From Atopobiaceae bacterium (GTDB lineage Bacteria; Actinomycetota; Coriobacteriia; Coriobacteriales; Atopobiaceae), in contig JAFUBJ010000337.1 of the NCBI GenBank assembly GCA_017460265.1, forward strand, positions 1-17,687: a stretch of DNA of 17,687 nucleotides, in the 5' to 3' direction. Position 1 is the stretch's first letter, and every line of letters starts with the position of its first letter. Below are positions 8,083-15,032 of this stretch, one piece after another. The position numbers were made by a program, and so were the translations under genes. Under the pieces are notes generated by a model that saw only the letters and a list, made by a program, of their open reading frames with translations, was not told where the DNA came from and did no database searches.

Positions 8083-8850
8083 TTATAACCCAAGCTCAAA
8101 AAAGTGCTGGTACAGCGCCAGCTCGTCGGCAGTATCTTTGCTCGAGGCAAAGGTGACAGACCCTTTGTCCAAAGGATTTGCCAGAAGGCCGCGGGCTGCC
8201 AGCACCGTGCGCAGCTGGCGCGCCGTTCCTGCACCCCCGTCAAAGAAGGGGACGTCTCCCACCACGTCGCGAATGACGTCGCGCACAAACGGATAGTGCG
8301 TACAGCCCAGCACGACGGCATCCACTTGCCCCCGGTAAGGTCCCACAAGGTTCCTAAGATGGGCATAGAGCTCTGGAGATGAAAGGTCTCCCTTCTCTAT
8401 GAGCTCCACGAGGCCCACGCAGGCAACGGGCACGACCTCGGCCTGACGCGCCCACTGCTCCTCAAGGCGATGGAACTTCTCCAAGGTAAGCGTGGCAGCC
8501 GTGGCCATCACCAAGATCTTCCCGCGTGGAAACGCGAGCACCGCGGGCTTAAGCGCGGGCTCCACGCCCACAATCGGAATATCGGGATACTCGTCCCTCA
8601 AGGTTGCCGCAGCGGCAGAGGTTGCCGTGTTGCACGCAATGACAATGGCCTTGGCGCCCTGCTCAAGCAGCATGTCGACGATGCGGCGCGAAAGCAGCAG
8701 GATGTCAGCGGGATCTTTGTCTCCATAGGGCGCGTTTGCCGAGTCGCCAAAGAACAGGAAACGCTCCTGCGGCAACTCTGCCACCAGGTTCTTGAGCACG
8801 CTGATTCCACCAGCGCCTGAGTCAAACACCCCTATGAAGCCATCCGACAC
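8083..8850 (-). CDS. murI: Glutamate racemase
   Basis: A 255-residue cytoplasmic enzyme that interconverts L- and D-glutamate without a cofactor, supplying D-Glu for peptidoglycan. The two catalytic cysteines are visible: Cys73 in ACNTATS and Cys183 in LGCTHYPF. The N-terminal GVFDSGAGG (7-15) and the FFGDSANAPYG stretch (33-43) are family hallmarks. Translation starts at GTG (8850-8848), with AAAGGTG upstream. It lies 115 bp after the metH stop and 53 bp before pepT. Length is normal and nothing is missing. Confidence 0.96.
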   Translation of the reverse strand: MSDGFIGVFDSGAGGISVLKNLVAELPQERFLFFGDSANAPYGDKDPADILLLSRRIVDMLLEQGAKAIVIACNTATSAAAATLRDEYPDIPIVGVEPALKPAVLAFPRGKILVMATAATLTLEKFHRLEEQWARQAEVVPVACVGLVELIEKGDLSSPELYAHLRNLVGPYRGQVDAVVLGCTHYPFVRDVIRDVVGDVPFFDGGAGTARQLRTVLAARGLLANPLDKGSVTFASSKDTADELALYQHFFELGL

Positions 8851-8965
8851 CTATGGCACCTTTCTCGTCGCCCACATTGAGTCCGCATCAATCACTTTAC
8901 CTCATTGCGACTCTGACCTGACGACCGCGCCATAGTTCCGCGAGAAGAGACCACCGCCCACTTGG

Positions 8966-11464
8966 TTAACCAAGAACCTCGCCAGCAATGCGCGCGCTCT
9001 CGGCAGCGTCCTTGGCATAGAAGTCCGCGCCGACCATCTCTGCGTACTCTGGGTTGAGCACCGCGCCGCCAACGATCACCTTGCACCAAGGCGCCTGCAT
9101 ATGGAGCAGCTGAATCGTCTCTGCCATGGCGGGGACCGTCGTAGTCATGAGGGCAGAAAGGCCCGCGAGCTTCACATGGTGTTTCACCACCACGTCTGTG
9201 AACTCCTGCGGATCAACATCGCGGCCGAGGTCGATGACGTCATAGCCATAGTTCTCGAGCAGCATGCGCACGATGTTCTTGCCAATGTCGTGGATGTCGC
9301 CCTTGACCGTCGCCAAAGCACTCGGTCCCTTGGAAGGGACGTCCGACCCCGAGGCCTCCTCACGAAGAACCGTAAAGCCCGCCTTGGCCGCCTCTGCCGA
9401 CGCCATGAGCTGCGGCAGGAAGAACGTCCCCTTCTCAAAGCGCTCGCCAACCTCGTCAAGGGCGGGAATCAGCACGCTGTTGATGACGTACATCACGTCG
9501 TGAGAGCCATCTCCGTCAGACAACAGCGCACGAACCTCGTGGGGAACCGCCTCCTTGCGCCCAGAAAGCACCAGATTGCGGATGCGTTCCTCGGCAGTGC
9601 CCGGCTCGTCGTCCGAGGCGGCCGACGCGGCTTCTTGCCCAGTCGTCGGCGCGGTTTGCACGGGTCCGCCCTCTTTCATTCCAGCGTAGTGCGCAATGTA
9701 GTCCTGCGCGCTCTCGTCCTCCCCCGACAGGGCGCGCCAGGAAGCGTAGGCATCACGATAGCGCTGCGCCAAGGGGTTCACAATGGCAAGGTCCAGCCCC
9801 GCACCGAAGCATGCGGTCAGGAAGGTCGCGTTCACCAGCTCGCGATACGGGAGACCAAAACTCACGTTAGAGACGCCCAAGACCGTACGCACCCCAGGGA
9901 GCGCCTCCTTGACAAGGCGTATGGCGCGCACGATCTGACGCGGCTGCGTCTGGTCGGTGGACGCAGCCATGGTCAGGCAGTCCACGACCACATCGGCTCG
10001 CGGTATGCCCAGCGCGTCCGTCTCGGCCACGATTCTCTTTGCCACTGCAAGGCGGCCCTCAGCCGTCGCGGGAATGCCTTCTTCGTCCAGGGTGAGAGCA
10101 ACGATGGCGCAGCCATAGTGCTTGGCGATGGGCAGGACCGCCTCCAAGACCTCCTGCTTGCCATTGCACGAGTTTATGAGCGCCTTGCCAGGATAGGAGC
10201 GCACGGCCGCCTCGATGGCCTGGGGATCTGCCGAGTCAATCTGCAAAGGAAGCGTCGTCACGCCCGCGAGCTCTGACACCAGCCTCACGAGCGTCGCCTT
10301 CTCGTCAATCTCGGGAAGACCAGCGTTCACGTCCAGAATCTGGGCACCCGCATTGGTCTGGCTGATCGCCTCGCTCATTACCAGATCATGGTTTCCGGAG
10401 CGCAGCGCCTCCTTCAGGCGCTTCTTGCCCGTGGGGTTGATGCGCTCGCCAATGACGCCCACCTCACCAGGGGCCAAGGCAACAAGCTGCTGGGCGCTCG
10501 TTACGCAGAAGCTGTTCGAGAGCGTGCACTGGACGGGGGTTCGGCCCTCGATGAGCGTGCGCTCGCCCGCAATGAACGCCGGCGACGTTCCGCAGCAGCC
10601 ACCAATGACCGTGACGCCGGCATCCAGCATCGAGGTGACGGCCTGGCAGTAGTCCTCTGGGCTGATGGTATAGACCGTACGCCCATCATGCACATGGGGC
10701 AGGCCCGCGTTGGCCTGCGCCATCACCGGGCAGTGCGCCCAGGGAAGCATGCGCTGGATCAGCGGGGCCACGTCGGACGGTCCAAGGCTGCAGTTGATGC
10801 CCACCACGTCGGCACCCAGCGCCGAAAGCGTCACTGCAGCCACCTCGGGCGTCGTTCCCAAGAAGGTTCGCCCGTCCTCGTCGAAAGTCATCGTCACAAA
10901 GGCAGGCAGGTAGGAGTTCTCTTTCACGGCCAGCAGCGCCGCCTTGGCCTCCGCAAGGTCTGCCATCGTCTCGATAATGAACAGGTCAGCTCCCGCGGCG
11001 TCGGCCGCCTTGACCTGCTCGGCAAAGAGCGCGTAGGCATCCTCAAAGGAAAGGGTGCCCATGGGCTGCAGAAGCGCTCCCGTCGGGCCAATGTCAGCCG
11101 CAACGTAGCGTGCGCCAGAGGCGCGAGCGCACCCAATGGCTGCAGAGAAGATCTCCTCAACCGTGGCGGCATCACCAAGCTTGGTGGCATTGGCACCAAA
11201 CGTGTTGGTGGTCACCACCTCGGACCCTGCAGCAACATATGCGGCATGGATCTCGGTGATCTGATCAGGGTTGGTAAGGCAAAGCAGCTCGGGAACATCC
11301 CCCGCCGCAAGTCCCCGCTCCTGGAGCTGCGTTCCCATTGCCCCATCAAAGAGCAGGAACTCCTCGCCGGCAAGCACGCGTGCCAGGTGGTCGTCCTTGA
11401 TTCGCAGGGTACGAACGGCCTTGTGCCCTTGGGGCGTGGTAAGTGTTGTGGAGTCAAGGGGCAT
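8966..11464 (-). CDS. metH: Cobalamin-dependent methionine synthase lacking the activation domain
   Basis: An 832-residue cytoplasmic enzyme that transfers the methyl group of 5-methyltetrahydrofolate to homocysteine through cobalamin. Domains in order: homocysteine-binding barrel (about 35-310) with zinc ligands Cys225 in GINCSLGP and Cys290/Cys291 in GGCCGTSP; pterin-binding barrel (about 335-590) starting VIGERINPTGKK; a low-complexity linker (about 597-623); a helical cap (about 625-705); and a cobalamin-binding Rossmann domain (about 715-832) with the B12-ligand motif DxHxxG at 723-728. The protein ends there, whereas E. coli MetH has about 350 more residues carrying the AdoMet-dependent reactivation domain. 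That module is encoded just upstream as a separate gene. AAAGGAG precedes the ATG. A 14-bp palindrome covers the stop codon. Confidence 0.95.
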   Translation of the reverse strand: MPLDSTTLTTPQGHKAVRTLRIKDDHLARVLAGEEFLLFDGAMGTQLQERGLAAGDVPELLCLTNPDQITEIHAAYVAAGSEVVTTNTFGANATKLGDAATVEEIFSAAIGCARASGARYVAADIGPTGALLQPMGTLSFEDAYALFAEQVKAADAAGADLFIIETMADLAEAKAALLAVKENSYLPAFVTMTFDEDGRTFLGTTPEVAAVTLSALGADVVGINCSLGPSDVAPLIQRMLPWAHCPVMAQANAGLPHVHDGRTVYTISPEDYCQAVTSMLDAGVTVIGGCCGTSPAFIAGERTLIEGRTPVQCTLSNSFCVTSAQQLVALAPGEVGVIGERINPTGKKRLKEALRSGNHDLVMSEAISQTNAGAQILDVNAGLPEIDEKATLVRLVSELAGVTTLPLQIDSADPQAIEAAVRSYPGKALINSCNGKQEVLEAVLPIAKHYGCAIVALTLDEEGIPATAEGRLAVAKRIVAETDALGIPRADVVVDCLTMAASTDQTQPRQIVRAIRLVKEALPGVRTVLGVSNVSFGLPYRELVNATFLTACFGAGLDLAIVNPLAQRYRDAYASWRALSGEDESAQDYIAHYAGMKEGGPVQTAPTTGQEAASAASDDEPGTAEERIRNLVLSGRKEAVPHEVRALLSDGDGSHDVMYVINSVLIPALDEVGERFEKGTFFLPQLMASAEAAKAGFTVLREEASGSDVPSKGPSALATVKGDIHDIGKNIVRMLLENYGYDVIDLGRDVDPQEFTDVVVKHHVKLAGLSALMTTTVPAMAETIQLLHMQAPWCKVIVGGAVLNPEYAEMVGADFYAKDAAESARIAGEVLG

Positions 11465-11523
11465 GTCGGTTCTCCTTTGTCTTGCCTATCACGAACGTGG
11501 AGGCATTCTCTTCACGATAGCGC

Positions 11524-12243
11524 CTAAGAGCTTTGGCATGTGTCACCAGAGGCACGAACGCTGCAATAGTCACGCAGGTTGCACGCTTCGCATCTCTGTC
11601 GTGCTCCGCCCTGCGGTTGGGAAAAGTATCCCAAGACTGCCGTCACGCTCTTTGTGGGCACCATGAGCAAGCTTGGCGTCAATGTGATGCCAAGGCGACG
11701 CGTCGCATCCAGCGCGGAGAGCAGGGTGGGCTGGCACTCAAGTGGAAGATCGCCATACCCTGGCGAGAAGCGCCAGTTGGTATAGAGTCCCCGTGACGCG
11801 GCGTCGGCAACAAGCAGTGCCTCCGCCGCATCAGCTGCCCGCTCGATCGCAGCTGTCGCAGCCGCGTCAAACAGTATTTGCCCCAGAGGGTCAGTCAGCG
11901 AGAGGCGTCTCAGCTCTCGCTCTATACCAGCCCCCAGCGTGACGGCCATCACGCCAACCTCTACCGCGCCGTCAAGATGCTGAGCGATGCTCTTTCCCTC
12001 AAGCACCAACGTGCAGCCCAAAAGGGACAGCTCAGGCGTGCCGTCATCACGGATTGTCCTTGGGCCACATTCAAACGATCGAAAACTGGCACGTGGACGA
12101 GCGATGGACAGGACTGCGGCAACTGCCTGGTCCAGCCGCGCGTCAACTTCAGGAGTCACCTCTTGGCCGTGGTAACCCAGGTAGCGCAGCACTTCCGAAC
12201 GCTCGACCGACGCGACCTCAACGGACTCAACCATCCTCGCCAA
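11524..12243 (-). CDS. Stand-alone methionine synthase activation-domain protein
   Basis: About 239 residues resembling the C-terminal reactivation module of MetH, which binds S-adenosylmethionine and remethylates cobalamin that has oxidised to the inactive Co(II) form. The key AdoMet motif, RxSPGYGDLPL, is at about 158-168 and matches the RxxPGY of full-length MetH. A cysteine cluster near the end, C218-x2-C221-x5-C227, with another Cys at 236, is absent from E. coli MetH and could hold a metal or iron-sulfur cluster; that is inference. The gene lies between metF and metH on the same strand, 59 bp before metH, which supports its role. The start is uncertain: TTG at 12243 has the best ribosome binding site, ATG at 12234 is the first methionine outside metF, and an in-frame ATG at 12282 would overlap metF and has no site. 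Confidence 0.85.
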   Translation of the reverse strand: MARMVESVEVASVERSEVLRYLGYHGQEVTPEVDARLDQAVAAVLSIARPRASFRSFECGPRTIRDDGTPELSLLGCTLVLEGKSIAQHLDGAVEVGVMAVTLGAGIERELRRLSLTDPLGQILFDAAATAAIERAADAAEALLVADAASRGLYTNWRFSPGYGDLPLECQPTLLSALDATRRLGITLTPSLLMVPTKSVTAVLGYFSQPQGGARQRCEACNLRDYCSVRASGDTCQSS

Positions 12244-12247
12244 GGTA

Positions 12248-13117
12248 TCAGTCCTTCCAGTACCCGCAATCCACGAGCGCATCGTGCGTTGCCATGCCCA
12301 CGTCCACGCGATTCATGCTGTACACATGAAGGCCGTCCACACCGTTTTCCGCAAGGTCAACCAGCTGTTCGCAGGCGTACTCGACGCCTGCCTTGCGCTG
12401 GTCGGCCTCATTCGTGCCCACGGCAGCCAGACGCTTGATGACGCGCGCGGGAATGCTTGCGCCACAGGTAAACGCCATGCGCTGAATCTGCTTCACACTG
12501 GTGAAGGGCATGATGCCGCACACGATGGGAATCTTGATGCGTGCGCGGCTGCACGCCTCCCTAAAGCGATAGAAATACTCGTTCTCAAAGAAGAGCTGTG
12601 TCACCAAAAAGTCGGCACCGGCATCCTGCTTCATCTTGAGATGCTCAATGGAACGATCGAAGTCCTCACATTCCACGTGCCCTTCTGGATAGCATGCCGC
12701 ACCTATGCACAGGTCGGGAGCAACTTGCTTAAGAAAGGCAATGAGGTCGGCGGCGTAGGCGAAGTCCACGGTGTCGCGGCCGGGCATGCGGTCGCCACGC
12801 AACGCCAGCACATTGTGGATCCCGTTGCTTTGCAACGCCTCGACATGGCCACGCATGTCATCGACGGTAGCACCCATGCAGGTGAGGTGTGCAAGGGCAT
12901 TCACCCCAAGGTCCTCCTGCAGTGCGTTGGCAATCTTGAAGGTGTTTTCGGAATTGCCTGTCCCGCCCGCAGAGAACGTCACGCTGATCCAGTCGGGATG
13001 TGCCTGTGCAAGTCCTTCCGACACGCCTGCCGCCTCAAAGAGAGGCATCTCGCCCTTCGGAGGAAAGATTTCATACGAAAGGGTTTGCTTGGCGTTGAGA
13101 ATGTCCACTATTTTCAT
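12248..13117 (-). CDS. metF: Methylenetetrahydrofolate reductase
   Basis: A 289-residue cytoplasmic flavoenzyme that reduces 5,10-methylenetetrahydrofolate to 5-methyltetrahydrofolate, the methyl donor used by MetH. Visible motifs: SYEIFPPKG (14-22) with the catalytic Glu16; HLTC (78-81); LALRGD (104-109); YPEGH (143-147); QLFFE (174-178); and GIMPFTS (201-207), all typical of the FAD- and folate-binding barrel. The open frame extends 11 codons further upstream, but GAAGGGA sits 7 bases before the ATG at 13117 and the protein then begins like its homologues. It leads a tight cluster with the activation protein and metH. There is no regulatory C-terminal domain, as is normal for bacteria. Confidence 0.94.
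   Translation of the reverse strand: MKIVDILNAKQTLSYEIFPPKGEMPLFEAAGVSEGLAQAHPDWISVTFSAGGTGNSENTFKIANALQEDLGVNALAHLTCMGATVDDMRGHVEALQSNGIHNVLALRGDRMPGRDTVDFAYAADLIAFLKQVAPDLCIGAACYPEGHVECEDFDRSIEHLKMKQDAGADFLVTQLFFENEYFYRFREACSRARIKIPIVCGIMPFTSVKQIQRMAFTCGASIPARVIKRLAAVGTNEADQRKAGVEYACEQLVDLAENGVDGLHVYSMNRVDVGMATHDALVDCGYWKD
12252..12258 (-). promoter_or_regulatory. Ribosome binding site inside the metF end, favouring a TTG start
   Basis: GGAAGGA (12258-12252) is made of the last metF codons and lies 8 bases before TTG at 12243. The ATG at 12234 would be 17 bases away, too far, and its nearest purine run (GGCGAGG) touches the codon. This arrangement suggests translation of the activation protein depends on ribosomes finishing metF. 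Confidence 0.5.
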
Positions 13118-13230
13118 AGCATTTCCCTTCGAATTAGACGTGCATGACATGCTACCCGAGAGGTGTTACGTCCGCATGACACGGAGGAGGGATTTTCTGC
13201 CGTCACGCTCTGTGCCCGCCAAGCGGCTTC

Positions 13231-13686
13231 TCAGTACAGAGGCAGCTCGCCCGTAAGGGGATCAATCTGGTCGGGATAGAGGGGCTCGAAGGCAAGGCAG
13301 GTGTAGGTAGGCTCGCCATGGAACTCGGTGTGCCCCGCATCACGGACCAGCGCGACGGCAAAGCCAAGTTCGCGACCGCGCTCGGCCAGATCGAGCAGCG
13401 CCTCCTCCGAGTCAACGTACACGCAGACCTTTGCCACGCCGGCACCAAACCAATCGGAAAGCGCCGTCAGTTTTGGAGCGGCCCCACACAGGCCGCGACG
13501 TTCCTCAAGGTAGACCCAGCTCTCGTCAGGCCTCACCCGCACGTCGCCCAGCCGACCCTCACGAGCAAGCGCCATGAGCACAGCCTCAACGCAGGCATGC
13601 CCTGCCTGCGCCGCGATCTTGCCCTTGCGCATCTTGAGGTCGCGCCTCATGACGATCATCTGCTTTGCCTTGTACGAGCCGGACAT
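13231..13686 (-). CDS. Type 2 peptidyl-tRNA hydrolase (Pth2 family)
   Basis: A 151-residue cytoplasmic enzyme that releases peptides from prematurely dropped peptidyl-tRNA. The Pth2 signature is clear near the start: MRRDLKMRKGKIAAQAGHA (13-31), with Lys, Gln and His30 matching the family active-site region. RDAGHTEF (115-122) and the ending DPLTGELPLY are also typical. Residues about 46-78 form a longer segment than in archaeal and eukaryotic Pth2, with two extra tryptophans and a Cys-Gly turn. Most bacteria rely on the unrelated Pth1; Pth2 is patchy among them. GAGGAG stands 6 bases before the ATG. It may be the first gene of a transcript running into metF 113 bp later. It is divergent from the RNase gene. 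Confidence 0.87.
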   Translation of the reverse strand: MSGSYKAKQMIVMRRDLKMRKGKIAAQAGHACVEAVLMALAREGRLGDVRVRPDESWVYLEERRGLCGAAPKLTALSDWFGAGVAKVCVYVDSEEALLDLAERGRELGFAVALVRDAGHTEFHGEPTYTCLAFEPLYPDQIDPLTGELPLY

Positions 13687-13719
13687 ATAGAGCTCCTCTC
13701 ACGTCACTTGTCTTACCTA

Positions 13720-13735
13720 CTCTAGCGGTTTAGAG
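13720..13735. promoter_or_regulatory. Small inverted repeat in the pth2/RNase divergent region
   Basis: CTCTA (13720-13724) and TAGAG (13731-13735) are an exact inverted repeat separated by GCGGTT. It lies 33 bases before the pth2 ATG and 52 bases before the RNase ATG, where an operator or overlapping promoters would sit. No convincing -35/-10 pair is visible on either strand, so the role is a guess. Confidence 0.25.
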
Positions 13736-13787
13736 CGACCATGCGTGATACCATCGGGGCATCGCCTGCCCACCTTCGGAGGTAGCC

Positions 13788-14510
13788 ATGAAGAAGTCGC
13801 AGATCTTCAGCTTTGTCCTTGCGCTCATGTTCGTGTTCTTCATGGGCAGGATAAGCGTCATCGTCGAAAACCACCTCATCATGAGCCAAGGCGCCGGCGG
13901 TGGAGACGTGACCATCAACCAGGTGGCACCCGACGAAAACCAAGATGAGGTCGGCGAATCCACGCTTACGACCGCGCCAGAAACGGCTCCGCCCGACACC
14001 TCAAAGACCGAGGCAGAGCCCTCAGACACCACCGGTAAGGTTGACCCACCAGAGACTGTTACGCAGTCCATGGACCTGGGTCCCAACCTTGAGCTGAGCG
14101 AAGGAATCACGGATGCGCGTGTACAGCAGGCAAAAGACGCGGCAAACGTACGTGTTGAGCAAGATGGAAGCTATACGAGCAAGGTTGAGGTCGCCCTTTA
14201 CATTCACACCTATGGGCATGTGCCCGAAAACTTCATTTCTAAGACAAAGGCCAAGAACGCCGGGTGGGTCAGCGGAAAGGGCAACCTTTGGGACGTCCTT
14301 CCGGGAATGAGCATAGGTGGCGGAGGCTTCTATAACGAGGGGTGGAACGATGAGCCGCTTCTGCCCGAGACCCCGGAAGGCCGCGACTGGAAAGAGTGCG
14401 ACATCAACTACCAAGGAGGATATCGCGGGGCGGAGCGACTGGTGTACTCAGATGATGGGCTGATCTTTTACACCGGCGACCATTACCGTTCCTTCGAGAG
14501 ACTCTATTAG
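13788..14510 (+). CDS. Barnase-type ribonuclease with membrane anchor or signal and long spacer
   Basis: A 240-residue protein. Residues 5-28 form one hydrophobic segment after a Lys-Lys start: an export signal, possibly uncleaved. Residues 33-105 are a polar, Thr/Pro/Glu/Asp-rich spacer. Residues 110-240 align by eye along nearly the whole length of barnase, a guanine-preferring endoribonuclease. All catalytic positions are kept: Lys152 (barnase K27), Glu203 in WKECDINY (E73, general base), Arg213 (R83), Arg217 (R87) and His232 in DHYRSF (H102, general acid). SKGNL-like GKGNL and SIGG are also present. The guanine-loop residue Arg59 of barnase falls on Glu184 next to an insertion. CGGAGG precedes the ATG. 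The inhibitor gene follows after 9 bp. Roles may include secreted RNA scavenging or killing of competitors. Confidence 0.93.
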   Translation: MKKSQIFSFVLALMFVFFMGRISVIVENHLIMSQGAGGGDVTINQVAPDENQDEVGESTLTTAPETAPPDTSKTEAEPSDTTGKVDPPETVTQSMDLGPNLELSEGITDARVQQAKDAANVRVEQDGSYTSKVEVALYIHTYGHVPENFISKTKAKNAGWVSGKGNLWDVLPGMSIGGGGFYNEGWNDEPLLPETPEGRDWKECDINYQGGYRGAERLVYSDDGLIFYTGDHYRSFERLY

Positions 14511-14519
14511 GGGGAACCC

Positions 14520-14780
14520 ATGCACGAGATCACCATTGACGAACGGGACTGGGAAAACCCCCAAGATCTCATGGAGTGGCTCAAGGACGAGCTTGATTTC
14601 CCCGAATACTTTGGCGGAAGCCTTCCCGCCCTCTACGATTGCCTTGGAGATATTTGCGAGCCCACGAGCGTGACCATCGTGCGGCGCGACCCGACTCCCG
14701 ACACATGGTTTGACAAGGCGACGCTCGCCTTTGTGCGCTCCGCTGTGGAGAACGACGACCTCAAGGTGAGAGTGCGCTAG
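14520..14780 (+). CDS. Barstar-type ribonuclease inhibitor
   Basis: An 86-residue cytoplasmic protein with the barstar core: LDFPEYFGGSLPALYDCL (25-42), matching barstar's LALPEYYGENLDALWDCL. Barstar binds barnase tightly by plugging the active site, protecting the producer. Tyr30 (barstar Y29) and Asp40 (D39, the residue that sits in the active site) are kept. The positions of D35, W38 and E76 read Pro36, Tyr39 and Ser74. It starts 9 bp after the RNase stop with AGGGGGA as ribosome binding site, so RNase and inhibitor are made together. Length matches barstar (about 90). Stray barstar homologues without a partner exist, but here the adjacent RNase makes the pairing secure. Confidence 0.93.
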   Translation: MHEITIDERDWENPQDLMEWLKDELDFPEYFGGSLPALYDCLGDICEPTSVTIVRRDPTPDTWFDKATLAFVRSAVENDDLKVRVR

Positions 14781-14868
14781 CCACCCCTCAAAACCCGTGC
14801 CAAGGGACTAGGCGTAATTTGTCCAGACACCATGCGAAGTCGGTGGTACTTAAGCCTCTGCCTTTTTT

Positions 14869-14894
14869 CGGCATGACATTCGTCTTCCTGCAAC
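14869..14894 (-). repeat. 26-bp repeat copy A (inverted, most diverged)
   Basis: Reads, on the - strand, GTTGCAGGAAGACGAATG followed by TCATGCCG. It differs from copy B at about five positions. It begins exactly 50 bases before copy B. A T-run (14863-14868) precedes it. Confidence 0.8.
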
Positions 14895-14918
14895 AAAGCT
14901 AGCCGAGGTGTCTGAAAA

Positions 14919-14944
14919 CGGCACGCTATTTGTCTTCGTGCAAC
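14919..14944 (-). repeat. 26-bp repeat copy B (inverted)
   Basis: On the - strand it reads GTTGCACGAAGACAAATAG followed by CGTGCCG. Within the unit, GCACG and CGTGC are inverted around 11 bases, so each copy can form a small REP-like hairpin. It pairs with copy C at all but one of 26 positions. Confidence 0.88.
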
Positions 14945-14982
14945 ACCTTTTTGCGATTCATTACGCATCAGGCGAAAAGGGC

Positions 14983-15008
14983 GTTGCACGAAGACAAATA
15001 GCCTGCCG
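14983..15008 (+). repeat. 26-bp repeat copy C (direct)
   Basis: Reads GTTGCACGAAGACAAATAG followed by CCTGCCG. One base differs from the reverse complement of copy B. It lies 38 bases after copy B, with the two facing each other. Confidence 0.88.
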
Positions 15009-15032
15009 AAACTTCCGTGGACGAGAGCCTCT

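Noticed and set aside
8966..11464. metH truncated by a stop mutation
   Set aside because: The missing domain is present as a separate gene in the same cluster, and the protein ends cleanly after the cobalamin domain, so this is a split arrangement rather than a broken gene.
9101..11527. Two long + strand frames opposite metH
   Set aside because: The metH reading is complete with zinc and cobalamin motifs; the opposite frames show no recognisable domain and no ribosome binding site.
11638..13214. Shared CTGCCGTCACGCTCT at about 11638 and 13198
   Set aside because: A 15-base match, one copy inside coding sequence, with no further similarity around it; chance is the simplest explanation.
13118..13230. 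SAM or cobalamin riboswitch before metF
   Set aside because: The gap is only 113 bases and I cannot find the conserved B12-box or S-box elements; a covariance-model search would settle it.
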